41,706 nt of DNA from an uncultured Shinella sp. (GTDB lineage Bacteria > Pseudomonadota > Alphaproteobacteria > Rhizobiales > Rhizobiaceae), in assembly GCF_946479415.1 (NCBI RefSeq), contig NZ_CAMLFY010000030.1, positions 1-41,706 of the forward strand, written 5' to 3'. A model generated the notes under the pieces. The model was not told the DNA's origin, made no database searches, and saw only the letters and a list, made by a program, of their open reading frames with translations. Of the stretch, positions 20,363 to 29,584 are shown piece by piece (positions within the stretch are counted from its first letter, which is position 1; each line of letters begins with the position of its first letter). Made by a program: the position numbers and the translations under genes.

Positions 20363-21568
20363 TCAGACGCGTTCGAGAATGATGGCGATACCCTGGCCAA
20401 CGCCGATGCACATGGTGCAGAGGGCATAACGTCCGCCCTGGCGGTGAAGCTGGTAGGCAGCGGTGGTGACGAGGCGCGCACCGCTCATGCCGAGCGGGTG
20501 GCCGATGGCAATCGCCCCGCCGTTCGGGTTCACATGCGCGGCATCGTCGGGCAGGCCGAGATCGCGCAGGACGGCAAGCGCTTGCGAGGCAAAGGCCTCG
20601 TTGAGTTCGATGACATCCATCTGGCCGAGCGAAAGGCCGGCGCGCTCCAGCACCCGGCGCACCGCCGGTGCCGGGCCGAAGCCCATGATGCGCGGCTCAA
20701 GCCCCGCCGCCGCCATGGCAACGACACGTGCCTTGGGCGTCAGGCCTTGCGCCTTAGCGGCCGCTTCGCTGGCGATGATAAGCGCGGCCGCGCCATCGTT
20801 GACGCCGGATGCATTGCCGGCCGTAACCGAAAGATCCGGGCCGTTGACGCCCTTCAATCTGGCAAGCTGCTCGGCCGTCGTGCCGGGACGGGGATGTTCG
20901 TCGGTGTCGATGACGAGCGGATCCCCCTTCTTCTGCGGCAGGGAGACCGGCACGATCTCGTCGGCGAAGACGCCGGCTTCATGCGCGGCAGCCCAGCGCG
21001 CTTGGCTGCGCGCGGCAAAAGCATCCTGATCCTCGCGGCTGACGGCGAAATCGGCGGCGACATTGTCGGCCGTCTCCGGCATGGAATCGACGCCGAACGC
21101 CTTCTTCATCTTCGGATTGACGAAGCGCCAGCCGATTGTCGTGTCATAAACGGCGTTTGATCGAGAGAACGCGCTTTCGGCCTTGGGCATGACGAAGGGC
21201 GCGCGGCTCATGCTCTCGACGCCACCAGCAAGGACGAAATCACAGTCGCCAGCGCGGATGGCGCGCGCCGCCATGCCGACGGCGTCCATGCCGGATCCAC
21301 AGAGACGGTTGACGGTGGTGGCGGGAATGGAAACGGGAAGCCCGGACAGCAGCACGGCCATGCGGCCGACATTGCGATTATCCTCCCCGGCCTGATTGGC
21401 GCAGCCATAGATGAGGTCATCCACCTTCGACCAGTCGACTTGCGGGTTACGCGCCATCAGGCCGGCAAGCGGCAGGGCGGCGAGATCATCGGCACGCACC
21501 GACGACAACAGCCCGCCATAGCGGCCGATGGGTGTGCGGACAGCATCGCAGATAAAGGCTTCGGACAC
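20363..21568 (-). CDS. paaJ: 3-oxoadipyl-CoA / 3-oxo-5,6-dehydrosuberyl-CoA thiolase
   Basis: Thiolase acting late in phenylacetate degradation, releasing acetyl-CoA and succinyl-CoA. The 401-residue protein has Cys90 in [11 protein letters not shown], His357 in [13 protein letters not shown] and Cys387 in TMCIGVGQG, the complete thiolase triad. PcaF of the beta-ketoadipate pathway is very similar, but the position directly upstream of paaABCDE favours PaaJ. First gene after paaX in the same direction; the 179-bp gap upstream holds a promoter/operator candidate. Confidence 0.92.
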   Translation of the reverse strand: MSEAFICDAVRTPIGRYGGLLSSVRADDLAALPLAGLMARNPQVDWSKVDDLIYGCANQAGEDNRNVGRMAVLLSGLPVSIPATTVNRLCGSGMDAVGMAARAIRAGDCDFVLAGGVESMSRAPFVMPKAESAFSRSNAVYDTTIGWRFVNPKMKKAFGVDSMPETADNVAADFAVSREDQDAFAARSQARWAAAHEAGVFADEIVPVSLPQKKGDPLVIDTDEHPRPGTTAEQLARLKGVNGPDLSVTAGNASGVNDGAAALIIASEAAAKAQGLTPKARVVAMAAAGLEPRIMGFGPAPAVRRVLERAGLSLGQMDVIELNEAFASQALAVLRDLGLPDDAAHVNPNGGAIAIGHPLGMSGARLVTTAAYQLHRQGGRYALCTMCIGVGQGIAIILERV

Positions 21569-21618
21569 GCGGCTTCCTCCCTGGCATCCAGATCGTCTTC
21601 CCTCTCCTCGAAAGATTG

Positions 21619-21665
21619 ACCGACCGAACGGTTATCTAATTATCATTCAATGCGTCACACTTCAA
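21619..21665 (-). promoter_or_regulatory. paaJ promoter with downstream operator-like repeat
   Basis: On the minus strand TTGAAG (21665-21660) is followed after 17 bases by TAATTA (21642-21637). Five bases further lies ACCGTTCGGTCGGT (21632-21619), which contains the inverted pair ACCG-TT-CGGT plus an extra CGGT. This half-site series resembles TetR-family operators more than described PaaX boxes. Its place just behind the -10 suits repression. Elements seen; factor uncertain. Confidence 0.5.
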
Positions 21666-21747
21666 TGTAAATTTCAGAGTTTTTTGTGACATATTAATCC
21701 GGCACCTTGATACTAGCACAAACATAGGCTTTTCGGGAAAATTGTCG

Positions 21748-22683
21748 CTATTCGGAACCGCGCAGCAGCGAAAGCCGACGCGAAATGGCCTCGCTTGCCT
21801 CCGGCAAAGCGCCATCCGCCGTCACGAAATGACGCCCGACATGCCGGTCGGCTTCCGGCGACAGGCGAAGATACAGGTCGGCGAAAAGACGGTTTGCCTC
21901 TTCGCCGGGCCAATCGACCGGCAACGCCGCCTGTGGCAGCCGCGGATCGCGCAGAACGACGAGGCGGAACTGATGCACAAGCACCAGTCGAGCAACGAGA
22001 CTTTCGGCAGCACCCAGTCGGGCACCGTTCGCCAGCAGCGCCATGAGGCCTTGGAACCGGCCGATGAAACCGCGATAGGCCTCGGCATGGTGCGCAAGGT
22101 TCCAGTGATCGGCCGCAAAGGCACCGAGATCGCCTTCACCGCTCACCACCTCTGCCCGGAAAACCACCGCCGGCTGCTTCAGAGCCGGCATGGCGCGCGC
22201 GCCGACGGCGAGACGAGGGCCGAGCCGGGCATGGCCGGCCCGCTCGAGCATCTGCATCGCCTCGTCGGGCGCATCACCGGTGAGCTGCACGAAATGCCAG
22301 TCCGCCATCTCGGGTGGGCCAAAAAGCAGCCGGGCGGCAGCAGCAAAGTCCGCACGGGCGGGTGCCGCGAGACGGTAGAAGCTGCGGCGCCCTTCGCGCT
22401 CACCCGAAAGCTGGCCAGCCGCGACGAGGCGGGAGACCGCAGTGCGCACCAACGTCTCGCTGATGCCGACCTGAGCACAGGTTTCCACGAGATTGCCGGT
22501 CCAGACCACGCCGCCGCGCGGCTCCACCACGTCGCCATAGATGGTGACGATGAAACCGGCCGCCTTCAGCGGGCTCTCCTCGATAATCCCGCGGATCAGC
22601 GCGCCGAACACGCTTTCCGCCCTGTCCTGTTGCGACGGCAAATCTGCCCCCTTCCGCTTCGGTTGCGCCGAGGACGAGAGCAT
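21748..22683 (-). CDS. paaX: Phenylacetate-responsive transcriptional repressor PaaX
   Basis: PaaX-type regulator, repressor of paa genes relieved by phenylacetyl-CoA. The N-terminal winged helix (about 40-105: FIVTIYGDVVEPRGG, GISETLVRTAVSRLVAAGQL, GRRSFYRL) and the following WHFVQLTGDAP, DHWNLAHHAEAYRGFI and RLVLVHQFRLVVLRDPRLP segments are typical. The ATG at 22683 lies inside the intergenic repeat at 22677-22780; an in-frame TTG at 22641, preceded by AGGGGG, would give a start closer to those of other PaaX proteins. It lies upstream of paaJ on the same strand rather than at the far end of the operon as in E. coli. Confidence 0.92.
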   Translation of the reverse strand: MLSSSAQPKRKGADLPSQQDRAESVFGALIRGIIEESPLKAAGFIVTIYGDVVEPRGGVVWTGNLVETCAQVGISETLVRTAVSRLVAAGQLSGEREGRRSFYRLAAPARADFAAAARLLFGPPEMADWHFVQLTGDAPDEAMQMLERAGHARLGPRLAVGARAMPALKQPAVVFRAEVVSGEGDLGAFAADHWNLAHHAEAYRGFIGRFQGLMALLANGARLGAAESLVARLVLVHQFRLVVLRDPRLPQAALPVDWPGEEANRLFADLYLRLSPEADRHVGRHFVTADGALPEASEAISRRLSLLRGSE

Positions 22684-22780
22684 TCCCGCTTTTCCTCGAA
22701 CAGCGAAAACGCTCTATCTCTTTGTTTCCTACGCAATTCCCGGCGCAAAACCGCTGCTCACTTTTGCTGGAATTGCTCTA
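22677..22780. repeat. RIME-like rhizobial intergenic repeat
   Basis: The stretch from AGAGCATTCCCGC to GGAATTGCTCTA, about 104 bp, contains the phrases AACGCTCTATCTCTTTG, ACGCAATTCC and CACTTTTGCTGGAATTGCTCTA. These are the hallmarks of the Rhizobium-specific intergenic mosaic element, whose copies are about 106 bp with internal palindromes. AGAGC...GCTCT pairs form two hairpins. The left end overlaps the annotated paaX start codon. Between its right end and the next gene (22781-22945) nothing else is recognised. Confidence 0.75.
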
Positions 22781-22945
22781 GCGCGAACGGACGATAACGA
22801 AAAGAGCCGGCGCAAAGCGCTCCCCGAACCGTCCAGAACCGGCCATCGGCTCGTCAGCAAATATTAAGCTACATCTGCCATCGTTCATATAACGTCCAGG
22901 GCGCGCCTGCGGGCGGCGTGAACGCACGGAGAAAAACTAGTCGAA

Positions 22946-25612
22946 ATGAACGACCGCAATGCGCAATTTTCCTTTCGAGGGCTTGGATATTACATCCCCG
23001 CCATCGTCGTCGCATTCGCGGTCTTCATCGCCGTCCTGCTCGCCGATGCCCAGAGGCGGAGCCTGGAGGAGGAATATCTGCGCTCCTCCACGACCGAACA
23101 GCTCGGCCTGCTGCGCTCCCGCCTCGAGGGCAATATTTTCGGCAATATCAAGCTCGTTCAAGGCCTTGTGGCGACCCTCTCGACGGAACCGGACATGTCG
23201 CCGGAGCATTTCGACGATCTTGCGGGCCGCATCTTCCGCGAGGAAAACCAGCTGCGCAGCCTTGCCATCGCACCGGATTTCGTCGTCAACCGTGTCTATC
23301 CGCTGAAAGGCAACGAACGCAGCCTCGGCCTCGATTATCGCAAGAACGAGCGGCAGCGCGCCGCCGCACTTCAGGTGAAGGAGAAGGACCGGCTGATCGT
23401 GACCGGACCGGTCGATCTCGTGCAGGGCGGGCGCGGCGTGATTGCGCGTTATCCCATCCATACCGGCAGGGACAACGCGTTCTTCGGCATCGCTTCCGCC
23501 GTCATCAGCCTCGACAAACTCCTGGTCAGCAGCGGTTTCAACGACGATCTCACGATCGCGGTCACGCTCTCCAGCAAGCCGCATGACGGTGGTGAGGCGC
23601 GGTCGTTCTTTAGCACCCCCGACACGGTCGACGCCGATCCCGTCGTCATGACCATCGATATCGGCCATGAAATCTGGACCATGACCGCCGCGCCGATAAA
23701 GGGCTGGCAGCAACCGTCCACCGATCTCGGCCTCTTTCGCATCGGTCTGGCAATTCTCGCTGTCGTCATCGTCGCACCGATGTTCTGGGTCGGCTATCTG
23801 ATGAGCGAGCGTCATCGGCATATCCTCACCCTGCAAGACCGCGAGGACCGTCTGGAAACCGTGTCCCAGCGCCTGCAACTCGCACTCGACGCGTCTAAAG
23901 TGGGTGTCTGGGAGTATGACAGCGAGACCAGGTCGCTCTCCTGGGACGCGCGCATGCGCACGCTTTACAACGTGGCGCCAAACCAGGCGATCTGCGGCTA
24001 TGACGACTGGCGCACGGCACTCCACCCAGATGACCTCGCGGAAGCCGAGCACGTCTTCGCCACAGCACTTGCGGACGAAAAACCTTACCTTACCGAATTT
24101 CGCGTCATCAGACGCGACGGCGGTGTCCGCTATATCCGCGCCCATGGCATGACCTATCGCGCCTCGTCCGGCGCCAAGCGCATCGTCGGCGCCAACTGGG
24201 ACGTGACGGAAGACACGCTGCTGCAGGCCGAACTGCTTCAGGCGAAACTGACGGCCGAAGCACAGAACCGCGCGCTGGAAGAGGCACGCCGCGTCATGGA
24301 GCACAATTCGCTGCACGACGCGCTGACCCGCCTGCCGAACCGCCGCTTCCTCGACCAGCAACTGGCACTCTCTGGCAATGGCGAAGGCCGCTCCCTGACG
24401 CTGCTCCATATCGACCTCGACCGTTTCAAGGACATCAACGACACGCTCGGCCATGCCGCGGGCGACGAGGTGTTGAAACATGCCGCCGGCGTGTTGCGCG
24501 ACCATATCCCGCTGGAAGACTTCATCGCCCGCATCGGCGGCGACGAATTCGTCCTGCTCTCGCGCCGCGATCCGGCAGAAGCCGATTTCATCGGCCTCTC
24601 CGCCCAGCTGATCACCGCCATCAGCGAGCCGATGGCAATCGAAGCTCATGACTGTCGCATCGGCGCAAGCATCGGGATCGCGACACGCAACGATGCGGAC
24701 GAATCTCCCGAGCAGCTTCTCGTCAATGCCGATATCGCGCTCTACGAGGCCAAGCGTCGCGGCCGCAACCGCGTCGAGGCCTTCAACGACGAACTGCGCC
24801 TGCGCACTATCGAGGTGAAGCGTCTCAGCGACGATATCCTGCGCGGCCTCGAACGCGGCGAATTCCGCCCGTTCTTCCAGCCGCAGTTCGATGCGGAAAC
24901 GCTTGAGATCGTCGGCGTCGAGGCGCTCGCCCGCTGGGAGCATCCGACGCGCGGCTTCATCGCGCCCGATGTTTTCCTGCCGGTCGCCGAAACCCTCAAT
25001 GTCGTCGCCCGCATCGACGAGACGATCCTCGATCAGGCGCTGTTCCAGGCGATACGCTGGGAAGGCCAGGGCCTCGCCATCCCGCGCGTTTCCGTCAACG
25101 TCTCCTGCCAGCGCCTGCGCGACGAAGGCCTGATCGGCAAGCTGAAGGCGATGAACATCCGCCCCGGCGCGCTGACCTTCGAACTGCTGGAATCGATTTC
25201 TTTCGACACAGCCGACGATGGCTTGCGCCAGGCGATCGAGGAGATCAAGGCGCTCGGCATCGAGATCGAGATCGATGATTTCGGCACCGGCCATGCCTCC
25301 ATCGTCAGCCTGCTGGAACTTTCACCCAAGCGCCTGAAGATCGACCGCAGGCTCATACAGCCTCTTCTGGAATCGACATCGCAGCAGAGCCTCGTCCGCT
25401 CGATCATCGACATCGGCAAGGTGCGCGATATCGAGACCGTTGCCGAGGGGGTCGAGACGCTGGACCATGCCGCGCTGCTGCGCAGCCTCGGCTGCCACAC
25501 CTTGCAGGGTTATGCGCTGGCACGGCCGATGGCGGCCGATGCATTCCTCGACTTTGCCAAGGCGCGCAGCTGGATGCCGGGAGCGCGGATCACGCCGGCA
25601 AAAGCGAGCTGA
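22946..25612 (+). CDS. Membrane CHASE-PAS-GGDEF-EAL c-di-GMP protein
   Basis: An 888-residue sensor. Order: transmembrane helix at about 14-34; periplasmic CHASE-type ligand domain at about 70-230 (LAIAPDFVVNRVYPLKGNERSLGLDY); second helix at about 264-284; PAS domain at about 310-430 (LDASKVGVWEYD, LHPDDLAEAEHVF, EFRVIRRDGGVRYI); GGDEF at 531-535 (RIGGDEF); EAL at 659-661 (VEALARWEHP) with DDFGTGHAS and EGVETLDHA. Both catalytic motifs are intact, so it may make or break c-di-GMP. The inhibitory I-site is PLED instead of RxxD, implying no product inhibition. Its ribosome site (GGAG) is distant. The 3' end overlaps the converging CofD-like gene by 23 bp. Confidence 0.93.
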   Translation: MNDRNAQFSFRGLGYYIPAIVVAFAVFIAVLLADAQRRSLEEEYLRSSTTEQLGLLRSRLEGNIFGNIKLVQGLVATLSTEPDMSPEHFDDLAGRIFREENQLRSLAIAPDFVVNRVYPLKGNERSLGLDYRKNERQRAAALQVKEKDRLIVTGPVDLVQGGRGVIARYPIHTGRDNAFFGIASAVISLDKLLVSSGFNDDLTIAVTLSSKPHDGGEARSFFSTPDTVDADPVVMTIDIGHEIWTMTAAPIKGWQQPSTDLGLFRIGLAILAVVIVAPMFWVGYLMSERHRHILTLQDREDRLETVSQRLQLALDASKVGVWEYDSETRSLSWDARMRTLYNVAPNQAICGYDDWRTALHPDDLAEAEHVFATALADEKPYLTEFRVIRRDGGVRYIRAHGMTYRASSGAKRIVGANWDVTEDTLLQAELLQAKLTAEAQNRALEEARRVMEHNSLHDALTRLPNRRFLDQQLALSGNGEGRSLTLLHIDLDRFKDINDTLGHAAGDEVLKHAAGVLRDHIPLEDFIARIGGDEFVLLSRRDPAEADFIGLSAQLITAISEPMAIEAHDCRIGASIGIATRNDADESPEQLLVNADIALYEAKRRGRNRVEAFNDELRLRTIEVKRLSDDILRGLERGEFRPFFQPQFDAETLEIVGVEALARWEHPTRGFIAPDVFLPVAETLNVVARIDETILDQALFQAIRWEGQGLAIPRVSVNVSCQRLRDEGLIGKLKAMNIRPGALTFELLESISFDTADDGLRQAIEEIKALGIEIEIDDFGTGHASIVSLLELSPKRLKIDRRLIQPLLESTSQQSLVRSIIDIGKVRDIETVAEGVETLDHAALLRSLGCHTLQGYALARPMAADAFLDFAKARSWMPGARITPAKAS

Positions 25613-26732
25613 GGATAGCGGCAACCGCATTGCCGTCATGCTGGCCGCGCTGCCAGGGATCTTCGAACTCCCCGATGACAGCCTCCGCGCCAAGCCGCGC
25701 ACATGCCGCTTCCAGTGCCCCGTTCGCGAGATAGGCGAAAGCGCCGACGGTCTTTTCAAAGGGCAGCAACTGGCGGTTGGCGAGCACGTGGGTAAACGGC
25801 CGCACGTCCGCGCCGCCGCGCGCGCGCCAGACAGCGGCTGCGGCCTGCAGCATCTGCGCGACGTCGAGACCGCGTGTCTCGCGGCATTGCAGGATATTGC
25901 CGATGAAGACGCGGCGTGCGTGCACATTGCGCGCAATGGCCGGCACGATACCCTCGACCAGCAGATGCGGCAGCACGCTGGTATAGAAACTGCCCGGCCC
26001 GAAGACCACGACATCGGCACTTTCGAGGCTTTCGATCACGGCCTCGTTGGCAGCAACGGAAGCGCCCTTTTGAGCAGATAGCGCAATCTCGCGAATGCCA
26101 GCCTTGCCCTGCTCTTCGCCGAGCGCGGTTACCCGGTGCTGTCCGGAAACCTCCGTGCCGTCGTTCAGGACGGCGGAGAGCTCAACGCTGCTTTCCGCTG
26201 TCGAAGGCCAGACATGGCCGGCAATATCGCAGAGTTTTCGGAAGACGAAGATAGCGGTGTTGATATCGCTGTTATGGGCAAGATGCGCGCCGGTGAGAAT
26301 GAAATTGCCGATACTGCCGTTGCGGAAATCGAAATCCGTGCCGATCGCCGCGCGGAAGGTGCGCAGGTAATTGAGGATTGCACCCCGCAGGCCCGGCTCC
26401 ATGCGTTCCAGCAGAGAATGGCGGCCTTCAGCATAGAGCGCGAATTCCGTGTTGGCATCCTCGGCGCTGCTGCTGGTGAGGCGCGCATTGCAGACCTTCA
26501 CCACATCGCCCGCCCGGCCCTCGCCATGTGCCATGGTCATCAGGGCCTGGCGGATATCGCCCACGCCGAGCACGTCCAAACTCTCGCGAATGACCTTGGA
26601 ACTGCCGCCGCTGTCCCAGGCGGGCACGATGCGGGTCAGCCGCACTGGCTTGGCGCAAAGCGCCAGATTGGTGGAGCGACAGGCCGTGCCTCCGGAGAAG
26701 AGCACGAGATGCGGCAAACGGTCGGCGGACAT
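25590..26732 (-). CDS. CofD/YvcK-family protein (GAK-type)
   Basis: A 380-residue cytosolic protein of the CofD / YvcK (gluconeogenesis factor) superfamily. The nucleotide-binding start LPHLVLFSGGTACRSTN, WDSGGSSKVIRE, DFRNGSIGNFILTGA and VVVFGPGSFYTSVLPHLLVEG are all family signatures. CofD itself transfers 2-phospholactate to F0; YvcK links UDP-GlcNAc to cell-wall regulation. No F420 gene is near, so a YvcK-like or unknown role is more likely. The start at 26732 has GGGAG about six bases upstream. Its neighbours (GGDEF-EAL and opp genes) give no functional hint. Confidence 0.8.
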   Translation of the reverse strand: MSADRLPHLVLFSGGTACRSTNLALCAKPVRLTRIVPAWDSGGSSKVIRESLDVLGVGDIRQALMTMAHGEGRAGDVVKVCNARLTSSSAEDANTEFALYAEGRHSLLERMEPGLRGAILNYLRTFRAAIGTDFDFRNGSIGNFILTGAHLAHNSDINTAIFVFRKLCDIAGHVWPSTAESSVELSAVLNDGTEVSGQHRVTALGEEQGKAGIREIALSAQKGASVAANEAVIESLESADVVVFGPGSFYTSVLPHLLVEGIVPAIARNVHARRVFIGNILQCRETRGLDVAQMLQAAAAVWRARGGADVRPFTHVLANRQLLPFEKTVGAFAYLANGALEAACARLGAEAVIGEFEDPWQRGQHDGNAVAAILSSLLPA

Positions 26733-26751
26733 ACAGTCTCCCAGGCACAAA

Positions 26752-26781
26752 CCCCGGAAAGCGCGGATGCGGTTTCCGGGG
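26752..26781 (-). terminator. Hairpin between oppDF and the CofD-like gene
   Basis: CCCCGGAAA (26752-26760) pairs perfectly with TTTCCGGGG (26773-26781) around 12 bases. In minus-strand RNA it is followed by UUUGUG, a short U-tract. It could end opp transcription or lie in the CofD-like leader, 20 bases before the start codon. Confidence 0.4.
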
Positions 26782-26801
26782 CGGATATCTCGATACAATT
26801 A

Positions 26802-26837
26802 GGGCGTTTTCGCGATAGAGGGGAAGCGAAAAAGCCC
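26802..26837 (-). terminator. Probable terminator of the opp operon
   Basis: Five bases after the oppDF stop, GGGCGTTTTCGC (26802-26813) and GCGAAAAAGCCC (26826-26837) form a 12-bp stem with one mismatch and a 12-base loop. The arms carry the A/T-rich tract. No clean U-run follows, so efficiency is uncertain. Confidence 0.5.
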
Positions 26838-26841
26838 GGCC

Positions 26842-28458
26842 TCAGGGACCGACATTATAGGCCGCACCGATCAGCGTCCTGGTATAGTCCGCCTGCGGCG
26901 CGTTGAAGATCGCATCCGTCGGCCCCTCCTCGACGATCCTGCCATCTTTCATCACAACGACGTAATCCGACATGGCGCGCACCACCGACAGGTCATGGCT
27001 GATGAAGACATAGGACAAGCCGTGGCGGGACTGGAGATCGCGAAGGAGCTCGATCACCTGTCCCTGCACGGAGCGGTCGAGCGCCGAAGTCGGCTCGTCG
27101 AGAATGACGGCCTGCGGTTTGAGGATCATTGCGCGGGCAATCGCGATGCGCTGCCGTTGGCCGCCCGAAAACTCGTGCGGATACCGGTTGCGCGCCGCGG
27201 GATCGAGCCCGACCTCCTTCAGCGCCTCGATCGCCCGCTTGTCGCGCTCGGCCCGCGTGAGCTGCGGCTCGTGTACATAGAGGCCTTCGGTGATGATCTC
27301 GCCCACCGTCTGGCGTGGCGAGAGCGAGCCGTAGGGGTCCTGGAACACCACCTGCATGCTGCGCCGGAGCGGTCGCATGCCGGTCCGGTCGAGGTCGGAA
27401 ATATCCGTTTTGCCGAAACGGTAGGCGCCCTTGCTGGCGATGAGGCGCAACAGTGCCCGCCCAAGCGTCGACTTGCCCGAGCCGGACTCACCGACGATGC
27501 CGATCGTCTGTCCCTCGTGCAGGCTGATGCTGACATTGTCGACGGCGCGGAAGGTGTTGGCGCGCTTCTTCAGGAACCCGCCATCGATCTTGTAATCCAC
27601 GACGACATTGCGGCCTTCGAGGATGATCGGGGCGTCATCCGCCGGGGCGGCCTTGCGGCCATGCGGCTCGGCCTCGATCAGCATGCGCGTATAGTCCGCC
27701 TTCGGGTTTGCGAAGATTTCGGCCGTCGCGCCCTGTTCCACCACCTCGCCATGACGCATGACGACGACCCGTTCGGCGAAGTGCCTGACGATACCGAGAT
27801 CGTGCGTGATGAGCACGATCGCCATGTCGAAGCGCTTTTGCAGATCGCGCAGCAGCTTGAGGATCTGTGCCTGGATGGTCACGTCGAGCGCCGTCGTCGG
27901 TTCGTCGGCGATCAGGATATCCGGCTCGTTGGCGAGCGCCATGGCGATCATGACGCGCTGGCGCTGGCCGCCCGACATTTCATGCGGATAGCTGCCGATG
28001 CGGCGCTCCGGGTCGGGAATGCCGACAAGCTTCAACAGTTCCAGAACGCGCGGCCGCGCCTCCTTCTGCGAGCCGCCGCGGTGATGCACGATCACCTCGG
28101 CGATCTGCTTGCCGACGGGATAGAGCGGATCGAGCGAGGTCATCGGCTCCTGGAAGATCATGGTGATCTTCGCGCCGCGGATCTCGTTCAAGGCTTTCGG
28201 GGGGAGGCCCACCATTTCCTGCCCGCGGTATTTCGCGGAGCCGGACACGGTGCCGTTGCTGGCGAGCAGGCCCATGATACCCATCATGGTCTGGCTCTTG
28301 CCGGAACCGGATTCACCCACCACCGCCATCGTCTCGCCGGGGCGGACATCGAGACTGATGCCCTTCACCGCGTTCACATCGCCATCCGGCGTCGAGAACG
28401 AGACCTTCAGGCCGCGCACGGCGAGGATCGGTTCCATGGTCTTTTTCGTCTCTTCCAT
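26842..28458 (-). CDS. Oligopeptide/dipeptide ABC transporter, fused ATP-binding protein (DppD-DppF type)
   Basis: A 538-residue protein with two complete ABC ATPase domains, as common in rhizobial peptide importers. Domain 1 (about 8-265) has Walker A GESGSGKS at 48-55, signature MSGGQRQRV at about 161 and Walker B ILIADEP. Domain 2 (about 280-535) has Walker A at 323-330, [14 protein letters not shown] and [11 protein letters not shown]. Each domain ends with the QADYTR-type oligopeptide-transport extension. The ATG at 28458 lies two bases from the permease stop. Likely energises uptake by the OppBC channel encoded upstream. Confidence 0.93.
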   Translation of the reverse strand: MEETKKTMEPILAVRGLKVSFSTPDGDVNAVKGISLDVRPGETMAVVGESGSGKSQTMMGIMGLLASNGTVSGSAKYRGQEMVGLPPKALNEIRGAKITMIFQEPMTSLDPLYPVGKQIAEVIVHHRGGSQKEARPRVLELLKLVGIPDPERRIGSYPHEMSGGQRQRVMIAMALANEPDILIADEPTTALDVTIQAQILKLLRDLQKRFDMAIVLITHDLGIVRHFAERVVVMRHGEVVEQGATAEIFANPKADYTRMLIEAEPHGRKAAPADDAPIILEGRNVVVDYKIDGGFLKKRANTFRAVDNVSISLHEGQTIGIVGESGSGKSTLGRALLRLIASKGAYRFGKTDISDLDRTGMRPLRRSMQVVFQDPYGSLSPRQTVGEIITEGLYVHEPQLTRAERDKRAIEALKEVGLDPAARNRYPHEFSGGQRQRIAIARAMILKPQAVILDEPTSALDRSVQGQVIELLRDLQSRHGLSYVFISHDLSVVRAMSDYVVVMKDGRIVEEGPTDAIFNAPQADYTRTLIGAAYNVGP

Positions 28459-28459
28459 G

Positions 28460-29584
28460 TCAGCGATCCTTCGGGTCGAACGCGTCGCGCAAGCCATCGC
28501 CGACGAAATTCAGCGAGAAGAGCGTGACGACGAAGAAGATGGCGGGGAAGATGAGCAGCCAGGGCGCCGACTGGATGTTGTTGGCACCTTCGGCGATCAG
28601 CGAGCCCCAGCTCGTCAGCGGCGCCTGAACGCCGAGCCCGAGGAAGGAGAGGAAGCTTTCGAGCAGGATCACCTTCGGCACGATGACGGTGACGAAGATG
28701 ACGACCGGGCCGATCGTGTTGGGAATGACGTGCCGGCGGATGATCTGCCAGTCCGTCAGGCCGAGCGCCTCCGCAGCCCCGATGAATTCCCGCCGTTTCA
28801 GGGACAGCGTCTGTCCGCGCACGATACGGGCCATGTCGAGCCATTCGACCGCCCCGATGACCAGGAAGATCAGAATGAAACTGCGCCCGAAGAACACGAC
28901 GAGCACCACGACGAGGAAGACGAAGGGCAGCGAATAGAGGATTTCGACGAAGCGCATCATGACGTTGTCGACGCGACCGCCCATATAGCCGGAGATCGCT
29001 CCATAGGTGACGCCGATGCCGAGCGAGACGAGGCTGGCGAGCAGGCCGACGGCGATGGAAATCTGCCCACCGAGCATAACGCGCGCCATGAGGTCGCGGC
29101 CGTTGGTATCCGTGCCGAACAGGAAATATTCCCGGTCGACGACGCCTTTGAGCGTGAGCTTGCGGCCCTCGTCCTCGGTCGCGGTCACCTCGGTCTTTTC
29201 GAACTCGTTGGCCCGGTCGAAATAGCGCGTGGCGCGCGGATCGATCGGATCCTTGGCGGTGATGACGGCCGTGAAGGCCTCCCCCTCGACGGAGAAGGAT
29301 TGCAGCTCGACGCGCGCGCGTGTGGCCACACCCTTCATCGCCTCTTCCAGCGTGTCCTCGCCCGGCCGCGGCTCGAGGCTCGGCGGGATCGTGACATAGG
29401 AAGAGAAGACCTGATCGTAGCTGTGGCTGATGAAGAACGGCCCGAAGAACGAGAAGCAGGCGATCAGCACCAGCATGACGGCGCCGGCCATGGCCGGACG
29501 GTTGCGGCGGAAGCGCATGACGGCGAGCTGGAAGAGGCTGCGGCCCTTCACCTCGGGTGCGGCGGAGAGGAGGACATCAGTCAT
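28460..29584 (-). CDS. Peptide ABC transporter permease (OppC/DppC type)
   Basis: Inner-membrane permease, 374 residues from the ATG at 29584. An N-terminal transmembrane helix (MRFRRNRPAMAGAVMLVLIA) precedes a long periplasmic stretch (about 55-170) that is larger than in E. coli DppC, then five helices and the EAA cytoplasmic loop (IGAAEALGLTDWQIIRRHVIPN). FGTDTNGRDLMARVMLGG is the hallmark of OppC-type subunits. The start overlaps the oppB stop by eight bases. Confidence 0.93.
   Translation of the reverse strand: MTDVLLSAAPEVKGRSLFQLAVMRFRRNRPAMAGAVMLVLIACFSFFGPFFISHSYDQVFSSYVTIPPSLEPRPGEDTLEEAMKGVATRARVELQSFSVEGEAFTAVITAKDPIDPRATRYFDRANEFEKTEVTATEDEGRKLTLKGVVDREYFLFGTDTNGRDLMARVMLGGQISIAVGLLASLVSLGIGVTYGAISGYMGGRVDNVMMRFVEILYSLPFVFLVVVLVVFFGRSFILIFLVIGAVEWLDMARIVRGQTLSLKRREFIGAAEALGLTDWQIIRRHVIPNTIGPVVIFVTVIVPKVILLESFLSFLGLGVQAPLTSWGSLIAEGANNIQSAPWLLIFPAIFFVVTLFSLNFVGDGLRDAFDPKDR

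Noticed and set aside
20341..20481. N-terminal extension of PaaA
   Set aside because: It overlaps the paaJ 3' end in a different frame, and GGAGG precedes the ATG at 20340.
22937..25294. 785-codon minus-strand frame opposite the GGDEF-EAL gene
   Set aside because: Antisense shadow; the plus-strand product has ordered domains with intact motifs.
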